Shown here piece after piece: positions 24,773-33,673 of a stretch of DNA of 42,081 bases. Made by a program: the position numbers and the translations under genes. The notes beneath the pieces were generated by a model that saw nothing but the letters and a program-made list of their open reading frames with translations, searched no databases and was not told the origin of the DNA. Numbering within the stretch: position 1 is the stretch's first letter; each line of letters starts with the position of its first letter. The DNA lies in NCBI GenBank assembly GCA_028277515.1, contig JANQGC010000241.1, forward strand, positions 1 through 42,081. The letters run 5' to 3'. The stretch is from Anaerolineae bacterium. GTDB taxonomy: Bacteria > Chloroflexota > Anaerolineae > Promineifilales > Promineifilaceae.

Positions 24773-25987
24773 TTAATCTTTCGTGACCTTGCCCTGGGCA
24801 ATCGTCATGCTTGATGCCTGTTGTAAAAATGTCTTGCTGAACATTTTCGGGTCGGTAGCGGTCAAAATGGCCTGTTCTGATTTTTCGACAGCTTGCAATA
24901 ATAATTCCCGCCTATTTTTATCAAGCTCGGCTAAAACCTCATCAAGGAGCAGGATGGGGGTTTCACCTGTCAGTTTTTTCATCCAATCAATTTCGGCCAT
25001 TTTGGTAGCCAATATCGCGCTGCGCAGTTGACCTCTGGAGCCATAATCGCTAAGGATACGGCCGTCAATCCAGAAACTCCAATCATCACGATGGGGTCCG
25101 GTATTGGTAGCGCCACGGATCTTATCCAATTCGAGAGAAGCATCCAGGGTTTCGCCAAACCGCCGGGCTACGGCTTCCTGGTCGTTTAAATGTGCTTCTA
25201 ACCAGTTTGCCAGGGAAATTGCTGTGTCTTTGTCGGAGCCATTCTGACCTGCTTTCATTCGGGGCAAATAACCGATGTGTAGGGACTCCCGGCCATCCGT
25301 CAATTTTTCATAATGAATTCGCTGGGTTTCACGGCCGATTTCGGCAAAGAATGTAGCCCGTCTGATAAAAATCCGGCTTCCCAGGTCAATCAATTTTTCG
25401 CTAAAAATTTGAAGAACACCAGGCTCGCCATTCCCTTCGGCAAACTGGCGTAAGGTGGCGTTGCGCTGTTCCAGAGTTTTGTTGTATTGAGACAATGTGC
25501 GGCAGTAAATGGGATCAATTTGACACAGGATTATGTTTAGATGCCGGCGACGTTTGTTGGGCGATCCGGTAATCAAATTGACATCTTCCGGTAAAAACAT
25601 AACGATTTGAAGTTGGCCGATCATGTCCATCAGCCGCACTTTGCGATTATTGATCAGAGCTTCACGGCGAAAACTGGCGCCATTATTCCCTTTAGATTCC
25701 TTGATTAATCGCATTTCAATCTGCTTTTGACCCTGGCTTGTGTTCACATTGGCCACCAGTCGGCCGACGATGATCGGATCGTTTTTTTCCATCTCGCTCC
25801 AACTGATTAGCTGACTGTCCTGGCTCGAATGAGGGGATCGGGTGGTCGCCAGGTAATATAATGCTTCCAATAAATTGGTTTTGCCCTGGGCGTTGTCCCC
25901 ATGAAGTAATATGGGACCTGGGGGTAAACTAAGTTCCAGGCGTCCATAGTTGCGATAATTACTGAGAGATAAATGGGTTACAAGCAT
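24773..25987 (-). CDS. recF: DNA replication and repair protein RecF
   Basis: An SMC-like ATPase that helps load RecA at single-strand gaps with RecO and RecR. Of 404 residues, the N-terminus has LSLSNYRNYGRLEL, Walker A is HGDNAQGKTNLLEALYYL, the RecF signature region includes PNKRRRHLNIILCQ, and Walker B is ILLLDEVLAELDKNRR. RecF often sits with dnaA, dnaN and gyrB; none of those is here, so this is a relocated copy. Its start faces the divergent regulator gene across a 254-bp region holding a paired palindrome. Confidence 0.95.
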   Translation of the reverse strand: MLVTHLSLSNYRNYGRLELSLPPGPILLHGDNAQGKTNLLEALYYLATTRSPHSSQDSQLISWSEMEKNDPIIVGRLVANVNTSQGQKQIEMRLIKESKGNNGASFRREALINNRKVRLMDMIGQLQIVMFLPEDVNLITGSPNKRRRHLNIILCQIDPIYCRTLSQYNKTLEQRNATLRQFAEGNGEPGVLQIFSEKLIDLGSRIFIRRATFFAEIGRETQRIHYEKLTDGRESLHIGYLPRMKAGQNGSDKDTAISLANWLEAHLNDQEAVARRFGETLDASLELDKIRGATNTGPHRDDWSFWIDGRILSDYGSRGQLRSAILATKMAEIDWMKKLTGETPILLLDEVLAELDKNRRELLLQAVEKSEQAILTATDPKMFSKTFLQQASSMTIAQGKVTKD

Positions 25988-26088
25988 GTATGAGGTAGAC
26001 TATAGTTGGAAAGAGCATCCCATAGTGGGAGCTTCATTGTAACATAATGACTTTGATTGCCAAGATGGAACTGTAATCTTATCTGATA

Positions 26089-26151
26089 AAGTGACAGTCA
26101 CTTTTCAGAAGCACACTTGAGAAAAAGTATCCTTTTAAGTGACTGTCACTT
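26089..26151. repeat. paired AAGTGAC(A/T)GTCACTT palindromes, copy E
   Basis: Box 1 AAGTGACAGTCACTT (26089-26103) and box 2 AAGTGACTGTCACTT (26137-26151) are each palindromic around a central base, and are exact inverted copies of each other, 48 bp centre to centre. They lie between divergent recF and the response regulator, about 90 bp before the latter. The pattern recurs at 38203-38258. Operator site or short mobile element are both possible. Confidence 0.7.
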
Positions 26152-26226
26152 GCTTACGAATTTGGAAAACAATCCACTTGCTAATCGGCAATTTCTTTAA
26201 GATATGCCCTATCGACAGGATAGCTT

Positions 26227-26232
26227 TATAAT
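26227..26232 (+). promoter_or_regulatory. candidate -10 box of the response regulator at 26242
   Basis: A perfect TATAAT ends 9 nt before the ATG at 26242, without a good -35 hexamer and with no Shine-Dalgarno between. Transcription would begin at or within about 3 nt of the start codon, implying a leaderless mRNA. Confidence 0.45.
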
Positions 26233-26241
26233 TTACTTCTT

Positions 26242-26928
26242 ATGAACGCCAAAATTTTAGTTGTCGATGATGATATCCCGCTGGCAAAAACGTTGCAGCG
26301 AATTTTAGACGATGGCGGATATTTTTCTTCGATTGCCTATACGGCCGAAGATGGATTATACCAGGCTCTGAATGAGATGCCTGATCTAATGCTCCTGGAC
26401 GTGATGATTCCCAATATGGGTGGGTGGGAAGTTTGCCGCAGAGTACGGCTGGAATCTCAATTACCGATTATATTCCTGACAGCGATTGGAGATTCAGAGA
26501 GTATCGTGAAGGGTTTGGAGCTTGGAGGAGATGACTATATTGTCAAACCATTTAACCCAAAAGTTGTTCTGGCCCGGATAAAAGCCCATTTAAGAAGGAC
26601 TTCCACTTCAGGTCAAGAAAGGAGATTGGAATTCGACCAGGGATTCCTGGTAATTGATCTCCAGGCCCATTTAGTGATGCTTGATGAACAAGTTGTTGAC
26701 TTGACACCTCGTGAATATCAGCTGTTATCTGCCCTGGCTCGAAATGCGGGCCGCGTGTTAACAACAAATGATTTGGTGAAATATGCCTGGGGGATGGACA
26801 GCACACTGTCCCGTGATAACATCAAGCCTTATATCCATTATCTTAGGAAGAAGATCGAACGCGATCCGGCGTCCCCTCAATGGGTGCAAACGGTTAGAGG
26901 AATTGGCTATCGTTTTAATGATAGTTAG
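26242..26928 (+). CDS. OmpR/PhoB-family response regulator
   Basis: 228 residues: receiver domain with D9-D11, phospho-acceptor D53 in LMLLDVMIP and Lys in DDYIVKPF; winged-helix effector domain from about 130, ending TVRGIGYRFND. Length is typical. It is an orphan here: no kinase is adjacent, and the next gene (sulfatase-like, 30 nt downstream) may share its transcript. The upstream palindromes (copy E) could be an operator, possibly for autoregulation, which is only inference. Confidence 0.93.
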   Translation: MNAKILVVDDDIPLAKTLQRILDDGGYFSSIAYTAEDGLYQALNEMPDLMLLDVMIPNMGGWEVCRRVRLESQLPIIFLTAIGDSESIVKGLELGGDDYIVKPFNPKVVLARIKAHLRRTSTSGQERRLEFDQGFLVIDLQAHLVMLDEQVVDLTPREYQLLSALARNAGRVLTTNDLVKYAWGMDSTLSRDNIKPYIHYLRKKIERDPASPQWVQTVRGIGYRFNDS

Positions 26929-26958
26929 GGTCAAAATTTTGGCAGGTAAAATATAGTA

Positions 26959-28536
26959 ATGAATCAACCTGATATCTTGTTTATTGTCTTGGATACCCAA
27001 AGGGCTGACCGTTTGGGTTGTTATGGGTATGAAAAAAATATAACGCCGAATTTAGACCGCTTTGCATCCGATGGGACCGTATTTGAATATGCGGTATCAC
27101 CCGCCCAATGGACGGTACCCAGTCACGCCTCAATGTTTTCGGGAGAATATCCCAGCCGGCACCAGGTGACTCAATCTTACCTGAGCATGCGTCAAAACAG
27201 CCCGCATATTGCTGAATTATTATCTGCTGCCGGCTATGAGACGGTCGGCTTTTGTAATAATCCACTGGTGGGTATTTTGAATAATGGCTTCAAAAGGGGC
27301 TTTAAGCATTTCTATAATTATGGTGGAGCCATCCCCAGCCTCCCCCATGCATCCTCCCGGCTGCCATGGCCCTTGAGTCGAGCTGAGGAATGGTATACTC
27401 AATTTTTACGGCGAATATCTTACCCCATTCAAAATTATTTTGGCCGATCCGATCTCGCTTTCCAAATTTCCTTACAGAGTTGGGCGACACCCCTTTGGTC
27501 GAAACTGGCGAATTTCAAGGGTCAAAACAGCCGGTCGGTGCAGGATGTTGCCCATTATTTACGCACTAGAGAAAATCAAAACCCGCAAAAACCGCTGTTT
27601 TTATTCCTAAATTTAATGGAAACACACTTGCCGTTTTGGCCTCCAGGCCGATTTGTGGACCAGGTGGCTCCTTATTTTAGAGCCAGCAAGGAAGCCAGAA
27701 CGATTATGCGTACCTGGAACCGAGAGGCTTACCGTTGGGCTGCTCCTTTGGCCGAGCCACTAAGTGAACTGGAAAGCAGAGTCTTGAACGATATGTATGA
27801 TGCCGAAGTGGCTTACCAGGATGATTATTTAGGTGAGCTTTTCGGTATACTTGAGCAGCGAAAAAATAATAACAATACATTGATCGTTATTGTTGCCGAT
27901 CATGGGGATGGTTTAGGTGAACATGGATATATGGGCCATGCTTTCGTAGCTTATCAAGAATTGGTACATGTGCCTTTAATTGTTAAGTGGCCTTCTCGCT
28001 TTGAGTTTCCTGAAAGAATTAACATACCGGTCAGTACAAGACGTGTCTTTCATACCATGCTAAATTTGGCCGGGGGACATGATCATGAGCAACATCAAGA
28101 TTTATGTGCTGAAGGATACCGGCTGTCATTGGAACAAACAGCGATTGGTCGCGATCCGGAGCAGGGTACTGCGCTAAGTGAAATTTTTCCTCCACTCAAT
28201 TTCATAAAAGCGATTGAAAAACGGCAGCCGGAATTGCTGAAGAGATTCAATTGTTTATCGGACCGCAGAGCTATTATCAGGGCGGATCAATCGGAAGTAC
28301 ATAAACTCATTCGTTTGGACGATCAGCCTTATCAATTATTTGGCCTCACGAAGGATCCTCTTGAATTAAATAACCGACTAAACGACCGGCCGTTGTTGGC
28401 TAAGGAACTTGATGATCGGCTGACCCAAACTTTATCGTTGATAAATGAAGATACCGTATCTTCCGAAACTGATGGAAGTGTAGCGATTGACAGCCAATTA
28501 TTGCAAAGACTTCGTGGTTTGGGATACGTAGACTAG
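26959..28536 (+). CDS. sulfatase-family (alkaline phosphatase superfamily) hydrolase with Thr nucleophile
   Basis: The 525 residues begin PDILFIVLDTQRADRLGCYGY, the metal-binding start of the sulfatase fold (D12). The active-site motif is T52-V-P-S-H, where true sulfatases have Cys-x-Pro-Ser-Arg that is converted to formylglycine. The second metal site is ADHGDGLGEHG near residues 313-323. With Thr at the nucleophile position this is more likely a phosphodiesterase or phospho-group transferase of surface polymers than a sulfate ester hydrolase. There is no signal peptide or membrane helix, which suggests a cytoplasmic enzyme. It follows a response regulator and precedes lgt. Confidence 0.85.
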   Translation: MNQPDILFIVLDTQRADRLGCYGYEKNITPNLDRFASDGTVFEYAVSPAQWTVPSHASMFSGEYPSRHQVTQSYLSMRQNSPHIAELLSAAGYETVGFCNNPLVGILNNGFKRGFKHFYNYGGAIPSLPHASSRLPWPLSRAEEWYTQFLRRISYPIQNYFGRSDLAFQISLQSWATPLWSKLANFKGQNSRSVQDVAHYLRTRENQNPQKPLFLFLNLMETHLPFWPPGRFVDQVAPYFRASKEARTIMRTWNREAYRWAAPLAEPLSELESRVLNDMYDAEVAYQDDYLGELFGILEQRKNNNNTLIVIVADHGDGLGEHGYMGHAFVAYQELVHVPLIVKWPSRFEFPERINIPVSTRRVFHTMLNLAGGHDHEQHQDLCAEGYRLSLEQTAIGRDPEQGTALSEIFPPLNFIKAIEKRQPELLKRFNCLSDRRAIIRADQSEVHKLIRLDDQPYQLFGLTKDPLELNNRLNDRPLLAKELDDRLTQTLSLINEDTVSSETDGSVAIDSQLLQRLRGLGYVD

Positions 28537-28574
28537 AATCATAAGAGCAAGATTTTTTTTCGAGGTTTTTCTAA

Positions 28575-29459
28575 ATGCTAGATTCAATTCAACTTGATCC
28601 AGTGGCTTTCACCATACCTATTGGTGGTGGTTTCCCCATTTATTGGTATGGGATTATTGTCACCTTAGGGATTGCAATTGGCGCCCTTTGGGCGGGGAGG
28701 GAGATTCAAAAAAGAGGCCAAAGTGCTGATGAGCTTTACAATGGCCTGATTTTACTCATCATTGCCGGTTATTTCTTTGCCCGTCTGACTTATGTATTGC
28801 TTGATGTGATTGGTGGTGCTCAATATGATTCGTTTTTTGATGTGATCAATATTCGAGCCGGGGGCGTCAATATTCTGGGTGGATTTATTGGAGCGTTTGC
28901 TGTTGGTTGGATCTGGATCAAGTGGCGAAAGCTACCTTTTTGGGATTATGCCGATGTGGCCGGCCCGGCTCTGCTTATTGCCCAGGCGATCGGCCGTTGG
29001 GGCAATTTCGTTAATCAGGAATTATACGGTCCCCCGACAGATCTGCCCTGGGGAATCTTAATCGATCCGCAATTCCGACTCCCGGAGTTTAGTGATTTGA
29101 CTGTTTTTTCGCCAGAAACACGATTCCATCCAACCTTTCTTTATGAATCCCTCTGGTTATTTGGCGGATTCATCTTATTGTGGTTTTTGAATAATCGCTA
29201 TCGCGATCAATGGAAATCCGGCACGCTTTTTGGTTTATTTCTGATTTGGTGGGGATTAGGAAGGACCTGGGTCGAGTTCTTTCGACCTGACCAGGTTACC
29301 ATTGGCGGCAGTATCATCACCTATTCAATGGTGATGGCATTCTTGATTGCTGTTGCCGGGCTGTTTGTTTTGCTTGGCCGTTATGACAAATTACCCTGGG
29401 GCGGGGGCAAAAGGAGACGCCGGCGCAGGGTTTATAAACCACGACCACGCCGTGATTAA
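28575..29459 (+). CDS. lgt: prolipoprotein diacylglyceryl transferase
   Basis: Lgt transfers diacylglycerol from phosphatidylglycerol to the lipobox Cys of prolipoproteins in the cytoplasmic membrane. The 294-residue protein has about seven membrane helices and the Lgt signature GRWGNFVNQELYG (around 140-152), plus HPTFLYESLW and the C-terminal GLGRTWVEFFRPD. A strongly basic tail rich in Arg (last ~20 residues) lies after the final helix. GAGG is 9 nt before the ATG. It implies that the organism makes lipoproteins. Confidence 0.95.
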   Translation: MLDSIQLDPVAFTIPIGGGFPIYWYGIIVTLGIAIGALWAGREIQKRGQSADELYNGLILLIIAGYFFARLTYVLLDVIGGAQYDSFFDVINIRAGGVNILGGFIGAFAVGWIWIKWRKLPFWDYADVAGPALLIAQAIGRWGNFVNQELYGPPTDLPWGILIDPQFRLPEFSDLTVFSPETRFHPTFLYESLWLFGGFILLWFLNNRYRDQWKSGTLFGLFLIWWGLGRTWVEFFRPDQVTIGGSIITYSMVMAFLIAVAGLFVLLGRYDKLPWGGGKRRRRRRVYKPRPRRD

Positions 29460-29649
29460 TTCTCATAACCCGTTCATTAATATAGTGTCGTGATGACACA
29501 AACCTCTTCGTTTTTGTGATAAAATACAGGGGAAAATATCTTTCTTCTTGACTACATTTTATCTTAGATGCCGTTTGAGTTTTCACGGCAACAGATGCTG
29601 TTAATCGTTCTTTATTGAAGACAGAAAAATGCATATAGGAGTAGGGAGT

Positions 29650-29835
29650 ATGGCGAAACGTAAAGTGGAGTTGACCGAGGAGCAAAAGCGTAGGAATGCT
29701 GAGATTCTTGCTCGTTTGGAGTTGGAGCGTCAGAGACTCACAGAAGAGACGCGGGCACTTCAACTTAGAGAGCGAAGTCGTCCCGGTCGAAAGCGTCGGA
29801 AAAAGCATAAGGCTGTAGAAGAAGCCACGCAATAA
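29650..29835 (+). CDS. small basic coiled-coil protein of unknown function
   Basis: 61 residues from the ATG at 29650, with GGAG and GGGAG within 15 nt upstream. An upstream in-frame ATG at 29629 has no such site. The sequence is almost entirely charged: a heptad-like helix KVELTEEQKRRNAEILARLELERQRL, then a basic segment RSRPGRKRRKKHK. It could be a nucleic-acid-associated or ribosome-associated peptide. I do not recognise the family. It has its own upstream gap (190 nt) and is followed by a strong hairpin. Confidence 0.6.
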   Translation: MAKRKVELTEEQKRRNAEILARLELERQRLTEETRALQLRERSRPGRKRRKKHKAVEEATQ

Positions 29836-29872
29836 CGAGGCGCTTACTTCACAAACGAATCCAATTGTCGCC

Positions 29873-29930
29873 AAAAGCGTCGTTTTCGTAATTGAAAATT
29901 CACTGAAATTTTCTTACGAGCGGCGCTTTT
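29873..29930. terminator. large hairpin after the small basic protein gene
   Basis: AAAAGCG..CG and CGGCGCTTTT form the base, CGTAA/TTACG the middle and GAAAATT/AAATTTTC the top of a long interrupted stem with a CACTG loop. Both outer ends are A/T runs, so it may terminate from either side. It lies 38 nt after the small gene and 22 nt before purB. Confidence 0.6.
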
Positions 29931-29951
29931 AGCGTTTATAGGCAACAAATC

Positions 29952-31352
29952 ATGAATTTCAATCATTCAACTTATATTTCTCCTCTCACATGGCGTTATG
30001 GCAGTGAGGAAATGCGCGAAATATGGTCAGAAATTAATAAGCGAAAAACGATGCGCCAGGTTTGGGTCGCCCTGGCGAAAGCGCAGCATCAAGCCGGGTT
30101 GGTGAGCAGTTTACAATTAGCTGATCTTGAGCAGCATGTAGAAAATATTGATATTGAACGTGCCCTGGCATTGGAAAAAGTTACCCGGCATGATGTGATG
30201 GCCGAAATCAAGACCTATGCCGAACAATGCCCAATTGGCGGGGGTATCATTCATTGGGGGGCGACCAGCGCCGATATTACCGACAATGTTGATGTTCTGC
30301 GGATTCGCCAGGCATTGGGGCTTTTAGCAGAAGAGTTGAAGAACCTCCTCAAGATTTTTCAGTCGAAGATTGTGGAAATGGCCGATCTGACAATCATGGC
30401 TTATACACACATTCAACCGGCCGAACCGACGACGCTCGGATATCGATTCGCATTTTATGCCCAGGATTTACTAGAAGATTTCCGGCGCATCATGGGATTA
30501 AAATTATCCCTCAAAGGAAAAGGGTTGAAAGGAGCCGTTGGGACACAGGCCGGTTTTCAAGAGCTTTTAGATGGAAGTGATATGACCCCATTAGAAATGG
30601 AAAAGATAGCCATGAATGAGTTGACTCTCCCATATTATTCCATCGCCTCACAGACCTATACGCGGCAGCAGGATCTGCATGTTCAGGAGGTGTTGGCAGG
30701 ATTAGGGGCAACGCTGCATAAATTTGCTTTGGATTTCCGCATCCTTCAGTCACCGGCAATTGGCGAATGGGCAGAACCATTCGGTAAAAGTCAGGTGGGG
30801 TCTTCGGCCATGCCTTTCAAACGAAATCCGGTCAACGCTGAGAATATCTGTTCATTGGCCCGTTATTTATCGGCTTTGCCTTCTATAGCCTGGGATAACG
30901 CCAGCCAGGCAATATTGGAACGCAGCCTGGATGATTCGGCGAACAGGCGCTTGATGCAGTCTGAAGGATTTTTAATAGCCGATGAACTGCTGCGCCGAAC
31001 AACGCGTATTCTTAGTGGAATTCACGTCGATAAGGGGGCAATTCAGAATAACCTCAGACGTTATGGTCCCTTTGCGGCCAGCGAACGGGTCTTAATGGAA
31101 TTGGTGAAGCGGGGCGTTAGCAGACAGGATGGACATGAATGGCTGCGCCAATTAAGCCTTGAAGCATGGACCGCCATGCAAAATGGGGCGGATAACCCGC
31201 TGCCTCGATTGGTTGAGAACGATCGAAGGATTAACATGTTATTGGGGGTTCATAAGATCAGAGATTTGATGAATGCTTCCGCTCATACGGGGACGGCTGC
31301 AATTAGAGCCAGGGGATTAGCCGAGGAAGTAGATCAGGTTATTAACGGATAA
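29952..31352 (+). CDS. purB: adenylosuccinate lyase
   Basis: PurB splits adenylosuccinate to AMP, and SAICAR to AICAR, releasing fumarate. 466 residues, all-helical fumarase/aspartase fold. Conserved regions are TRHDVMAEI, HWGATSADITDN, YTHIQPAEPTTLGYR and the flexible-loop signature GSSAMPFKRNPVNAENICS with its catalytic Ser. AICAR is also released by HisF, which links this gene to the his operon, although they are not adjacent. It ends 3 nt before the convergent PKD/CAP gene. Confidence 0.96.
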   Translation: MNFNHSTYISPLTWRYGSEEMREIWSEINKRKTMRQVWVALAKAQHQAGLVSSLQLADLEQHVENIDIERALALEKVTRHDVMAEIKTYAEQCPIGGGIIHWGATSADITDNVDVLRIRQALGLLAEELKNLLKIFQSKIVEMADLTIMAYTHIQPAEPTTLGYRFAFYAQDLLEDFRRIMGLKLSLKGKGLKGAVGTQAGFQELLDGSDMTPLEMEKIAMNELTLPYYSIASQTYTRQQDLHVQEVLAGLGATLHKFALDFRILQSPAIGEWAEPFGKSQVGSSAMPFKRNPVNAENICSLARYLSALPSIAWDNASQAILERSLDDSANRRLMQSEGFLIADELLRRTTRILSGIHVDKGAIQNNLRRYGPFAASERVLMELVKRGVSRQDGHEWLRQLSLEAWTAMQNGADNPLPRLVENDRRINMLLGVHKIRDLMNASAHTGTAAIRARGLAEEVDQVING

Positions 31353-31355
31353 GAT

Positions 31356-33614
31356 TTATTGCTCTGTAGGCAAGGGAGTAGCTGTCACCAGAGGCGGCAA
31401 TGGTGGATCAGTCGGCCGCGGGGTCGGTGATGGGGGAACGGCCGTTGGCGTAGGAGTGACTGTAGGGGAAGCCGTGGCTTCAATTGTGGGAACAATTGTT
31501 GGAATGGGCGTGGGAGTTGGCAGCGTCGGATCGATATTGATCGTCATCTTTTGACGTGGACCTTCGGCAATGACAATACCGCGGCTGTTTTCTAGCTTTA
31601 TTTGCCATTCAACTGCTCCCAGGATGGTGGGATGGTCTAATAGATGAATCGGCAGGGCAAAACGGGTTCCCAAAATCGGCTGATCGACGGTGCCGGCACG
31701 TTGTGGATTACCCGGTCCATAGAAATAAACTGAGAACTGTTCTGATGGATTAAGCGGCTGGGGCCAGTTCCAGGTAAAGGTGACAGTATCAGAGTTGAGC
31801 AACTCAATTTCATTTGCCGGAGACTGAATGCGAAGGCTTGGCACCTCATCCGGTGCGAAGCTGTTACCTAATTCTATTGTCCAGTACCAGACACTTGGCG
31901 CGCTGTAATCAACGGAATAACCAACGCCTACCTCGGTGGCATAGGGGTTTAAGATGATGGGTCTATGACTGGGGCTGTTCACCCAAAACTGAACAGCCTG
32001 TCTGGGGTCTGGGAATCCCCAGGCGGTTGCCTCACCAGCATATCCTTCATCGTAACCGTGCCATAATTGTCGTTCGGCCGGGGATGAGCCATCGGAGCCT
32101 GTATGCTGTGTGTGTCGTGTTGCGGCCATATCCTCCGTATGTTTCTGAGCCGCTGCGCTTAAGGTAGGTGATTCAGGTAATGGAGGAAGGTCGAACATAC
32201 GCCGGGCTTCGTTGACATATAGAAGAAGTTGCCCAACGGGAGGTTTACTCTGCGCGGATTCCAGGGGTTCCATTTCAAAAATATCTTCCACTTCCAGAAT
32301 TTCCAAAGCAGGGTCGGTTTGTACATCTCCGCTAACTGCTGAACTCCCACTTTCCAATCCGGACAGGTGGCTGACCAATGGCAGGTAAACATTCAATGTT
32401 CCCGGTTCAACATGAATCCATTTACCTACCTGGGTGGTGCCGAATTCGTTACTAGCTTTCAGGGTCACGTAATAATCGCCACTTTGCCGATAAGCATGTC
32501 TAAATTTTTGGCCATCATATTGCCGGCCGTCTCCCATTTCCCAGGCAAACTGCGTATTTTCTGATTCAGCAACAGCCTCTCCGGCGATTTGTTGTCCGGC
32601 CGGTGTGAATTCTTCCACTAGGATTTGGGCGGATGGCGGCGTGCCAACAGTGACTATTGAGGTCGTCTCAGATTGCCCAAATTCATTTTCGATCAACAAG
32701 CGTACCTGGTAGTTTCCCGGATTTTTATAGATGTGCTGCGGATTGGCTTCGTTGGAAACCACACCGTCACCAAAATCCCAGGTATAGCGTAAGGGCATCT
32801 GCCCTCCACTTTCATTGACGAAGCTCACCGGTTCACCCAACCCGGGCGTTTCATCCTCCGCGTGGAAATGAGCAGCGGCATGGGGGACGACGGTTATTTG
32901 AGCGGTGTGGGTTGCGCTGCCAATGGGATTGTTGACAGTTACTGTTACGTCGTAAACGCCTGCTTTAGGATAAACGATTGACGGATCGTTGATGGGAATG
33001 CGACGGCCATCTCCTAGCTGCCAGGTTTCGGAGAAGGGGCCGGGTCCTGATGTCTCCACCTGTAATTGAATAGGTTGTCCGACGGAAACCGTTTGAGAAC
33101 TTGCTATAGAATAAATCTTTGGTGGAATTCCTGTCCAAATGGTTGTCGATGCACTTTCTTCGGATGCCCCATTTTTTAATACTGCTGTAATCACCTGCTC
33201 AGGCTGTTTCAGATCGGCCGAGGCAACCTTTAGCGGAATTGACATTTCTTTCATCCCATTTTGAGCAGGAACCAGGGGCAGCCATTGCACAGTGTTGGAA
33301 GATAGATTAATCGTAGCGCCGGCAGGCAGCCGGTTGGTTTCAGTTTCAAGGTTAGAAGGGAGTTGAATGTCTACAGTAGGGGAAGCAAGCGCATCCCCCT
33401 GATTAGTTAATAATATTTGCAGATTCAATGTATCGCGAGGGACGCCGACAGGAGGGGAGACTAATAAATCCAATTGAAGCGTGCCTTCAATGCGCGCAGT
33501 TCCAGAGTAATTGGCAGCAGAAACCAACACAGCCTGTTCACGCTGCAAGATAAAGAGAGCTAAGATGGCCAACAAGACCATCAGAGCCAGAAGCGGGCGC
33601 GGCCGAGGCTTCAT
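31356..33614 (-). CDS. secreted PKD-repeat and CAP-domain protein
   Basis: Start at the ATG at 33614 gives 752 residues. A signal peptide (basic start, then LLALMVLLAILALFIL) leads to an N-terminal beta domain, three PKD repeats marked by WQLGDG, WDFGDG and WEMGDG, an acidic linker, a CAP/SCP-like domain (about residues 450-590, with LYVNEARRMFDLPPLP, AAQKHTEDMA, HTGSDG and FWVNSPSHRPIILNP), an Ig-like domain, and a Pro/Thr-rich tail of about 60 residues. CAP domains with His and Glu near the cavity are found in extracellular proteins of unclear enzymatic role. No LPXTG or membrane anchor follows the tail, which may be glycosylated or tie to the envelope. Confidence 0.88.
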   Translation of the reverse strand: MKPRPRPLLALMVLLAILALFILQREQAVLVSAANYSGTARIEGTLQLDLLVSPPVGVPRDTLNLQILLTNQGDALASPTVDIQLPSNLETETNRLPAGATINLSSNTVQWLPLVPAQNGMKEMSIPLKVASADLKQPEQVITAVLKNGASEESASTTIWTGIPPKIYSIASSQTVSVGQPIQLQVETSGPGPFSETWQLGDGRRIPINDPSIVYPKAGVYDVTVTVNNPIGSATHTAQITVVPHAAAHFHAEDETPGLGEPVSFVNESGGQMPLRYTWDFGDGVVSNEANPQHIYKNPGNYQVRLLIENEFGQSETTSIVTVGTPPSAQILVEEFTPAGQQIAGEAVAESENTQFAWEMGDGRQYDGQKFRHAYRQSGDYYVTLKASNEFGTTQVGKWIHVEPGTLNVYLPLVSHLSGLESGSSAVSGDVQTDPALEILEVEDIFEMEPLESAQSKPPVGQLLLYVNEARRMFDLPPLPESPTLSAAAQKHTEDMAATRHTQHTGSDGSSPAERQLWHGYDEGYAGEATAWGFPDPRQAVQFWVNSPSHRPIILNPYATEVGVGYSVDYSAPSVWYWTIELGNSFAPDEVPSLRIQSPANEIELLNSDTVTFTWNWPQPLNPSEQFSVYFYGPGNPQRAGTVDQPILGTRFALPIHLLDHPTILGAVEWQIKLENSRGIVIAEGPRQKMTINIDPTLPTPTPIPTIVPTIEATASPTVTPTPTAVPPSPTPRPTDPPLPPLVTATPLPTEQ

Positions 33615-33673
33615 ATGCAAAGCAGTTTAACAGATTTTAGGAGACATAACAACATGCCGAGGATGTAAACATA

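Noticed and set aside
29317..29874. 185-codon minus-strand ORF over the lgt end and the small basic gene
   Set aside because: It is antisense to lgt and to a gene with a better ribosome site, and looks random in composition.
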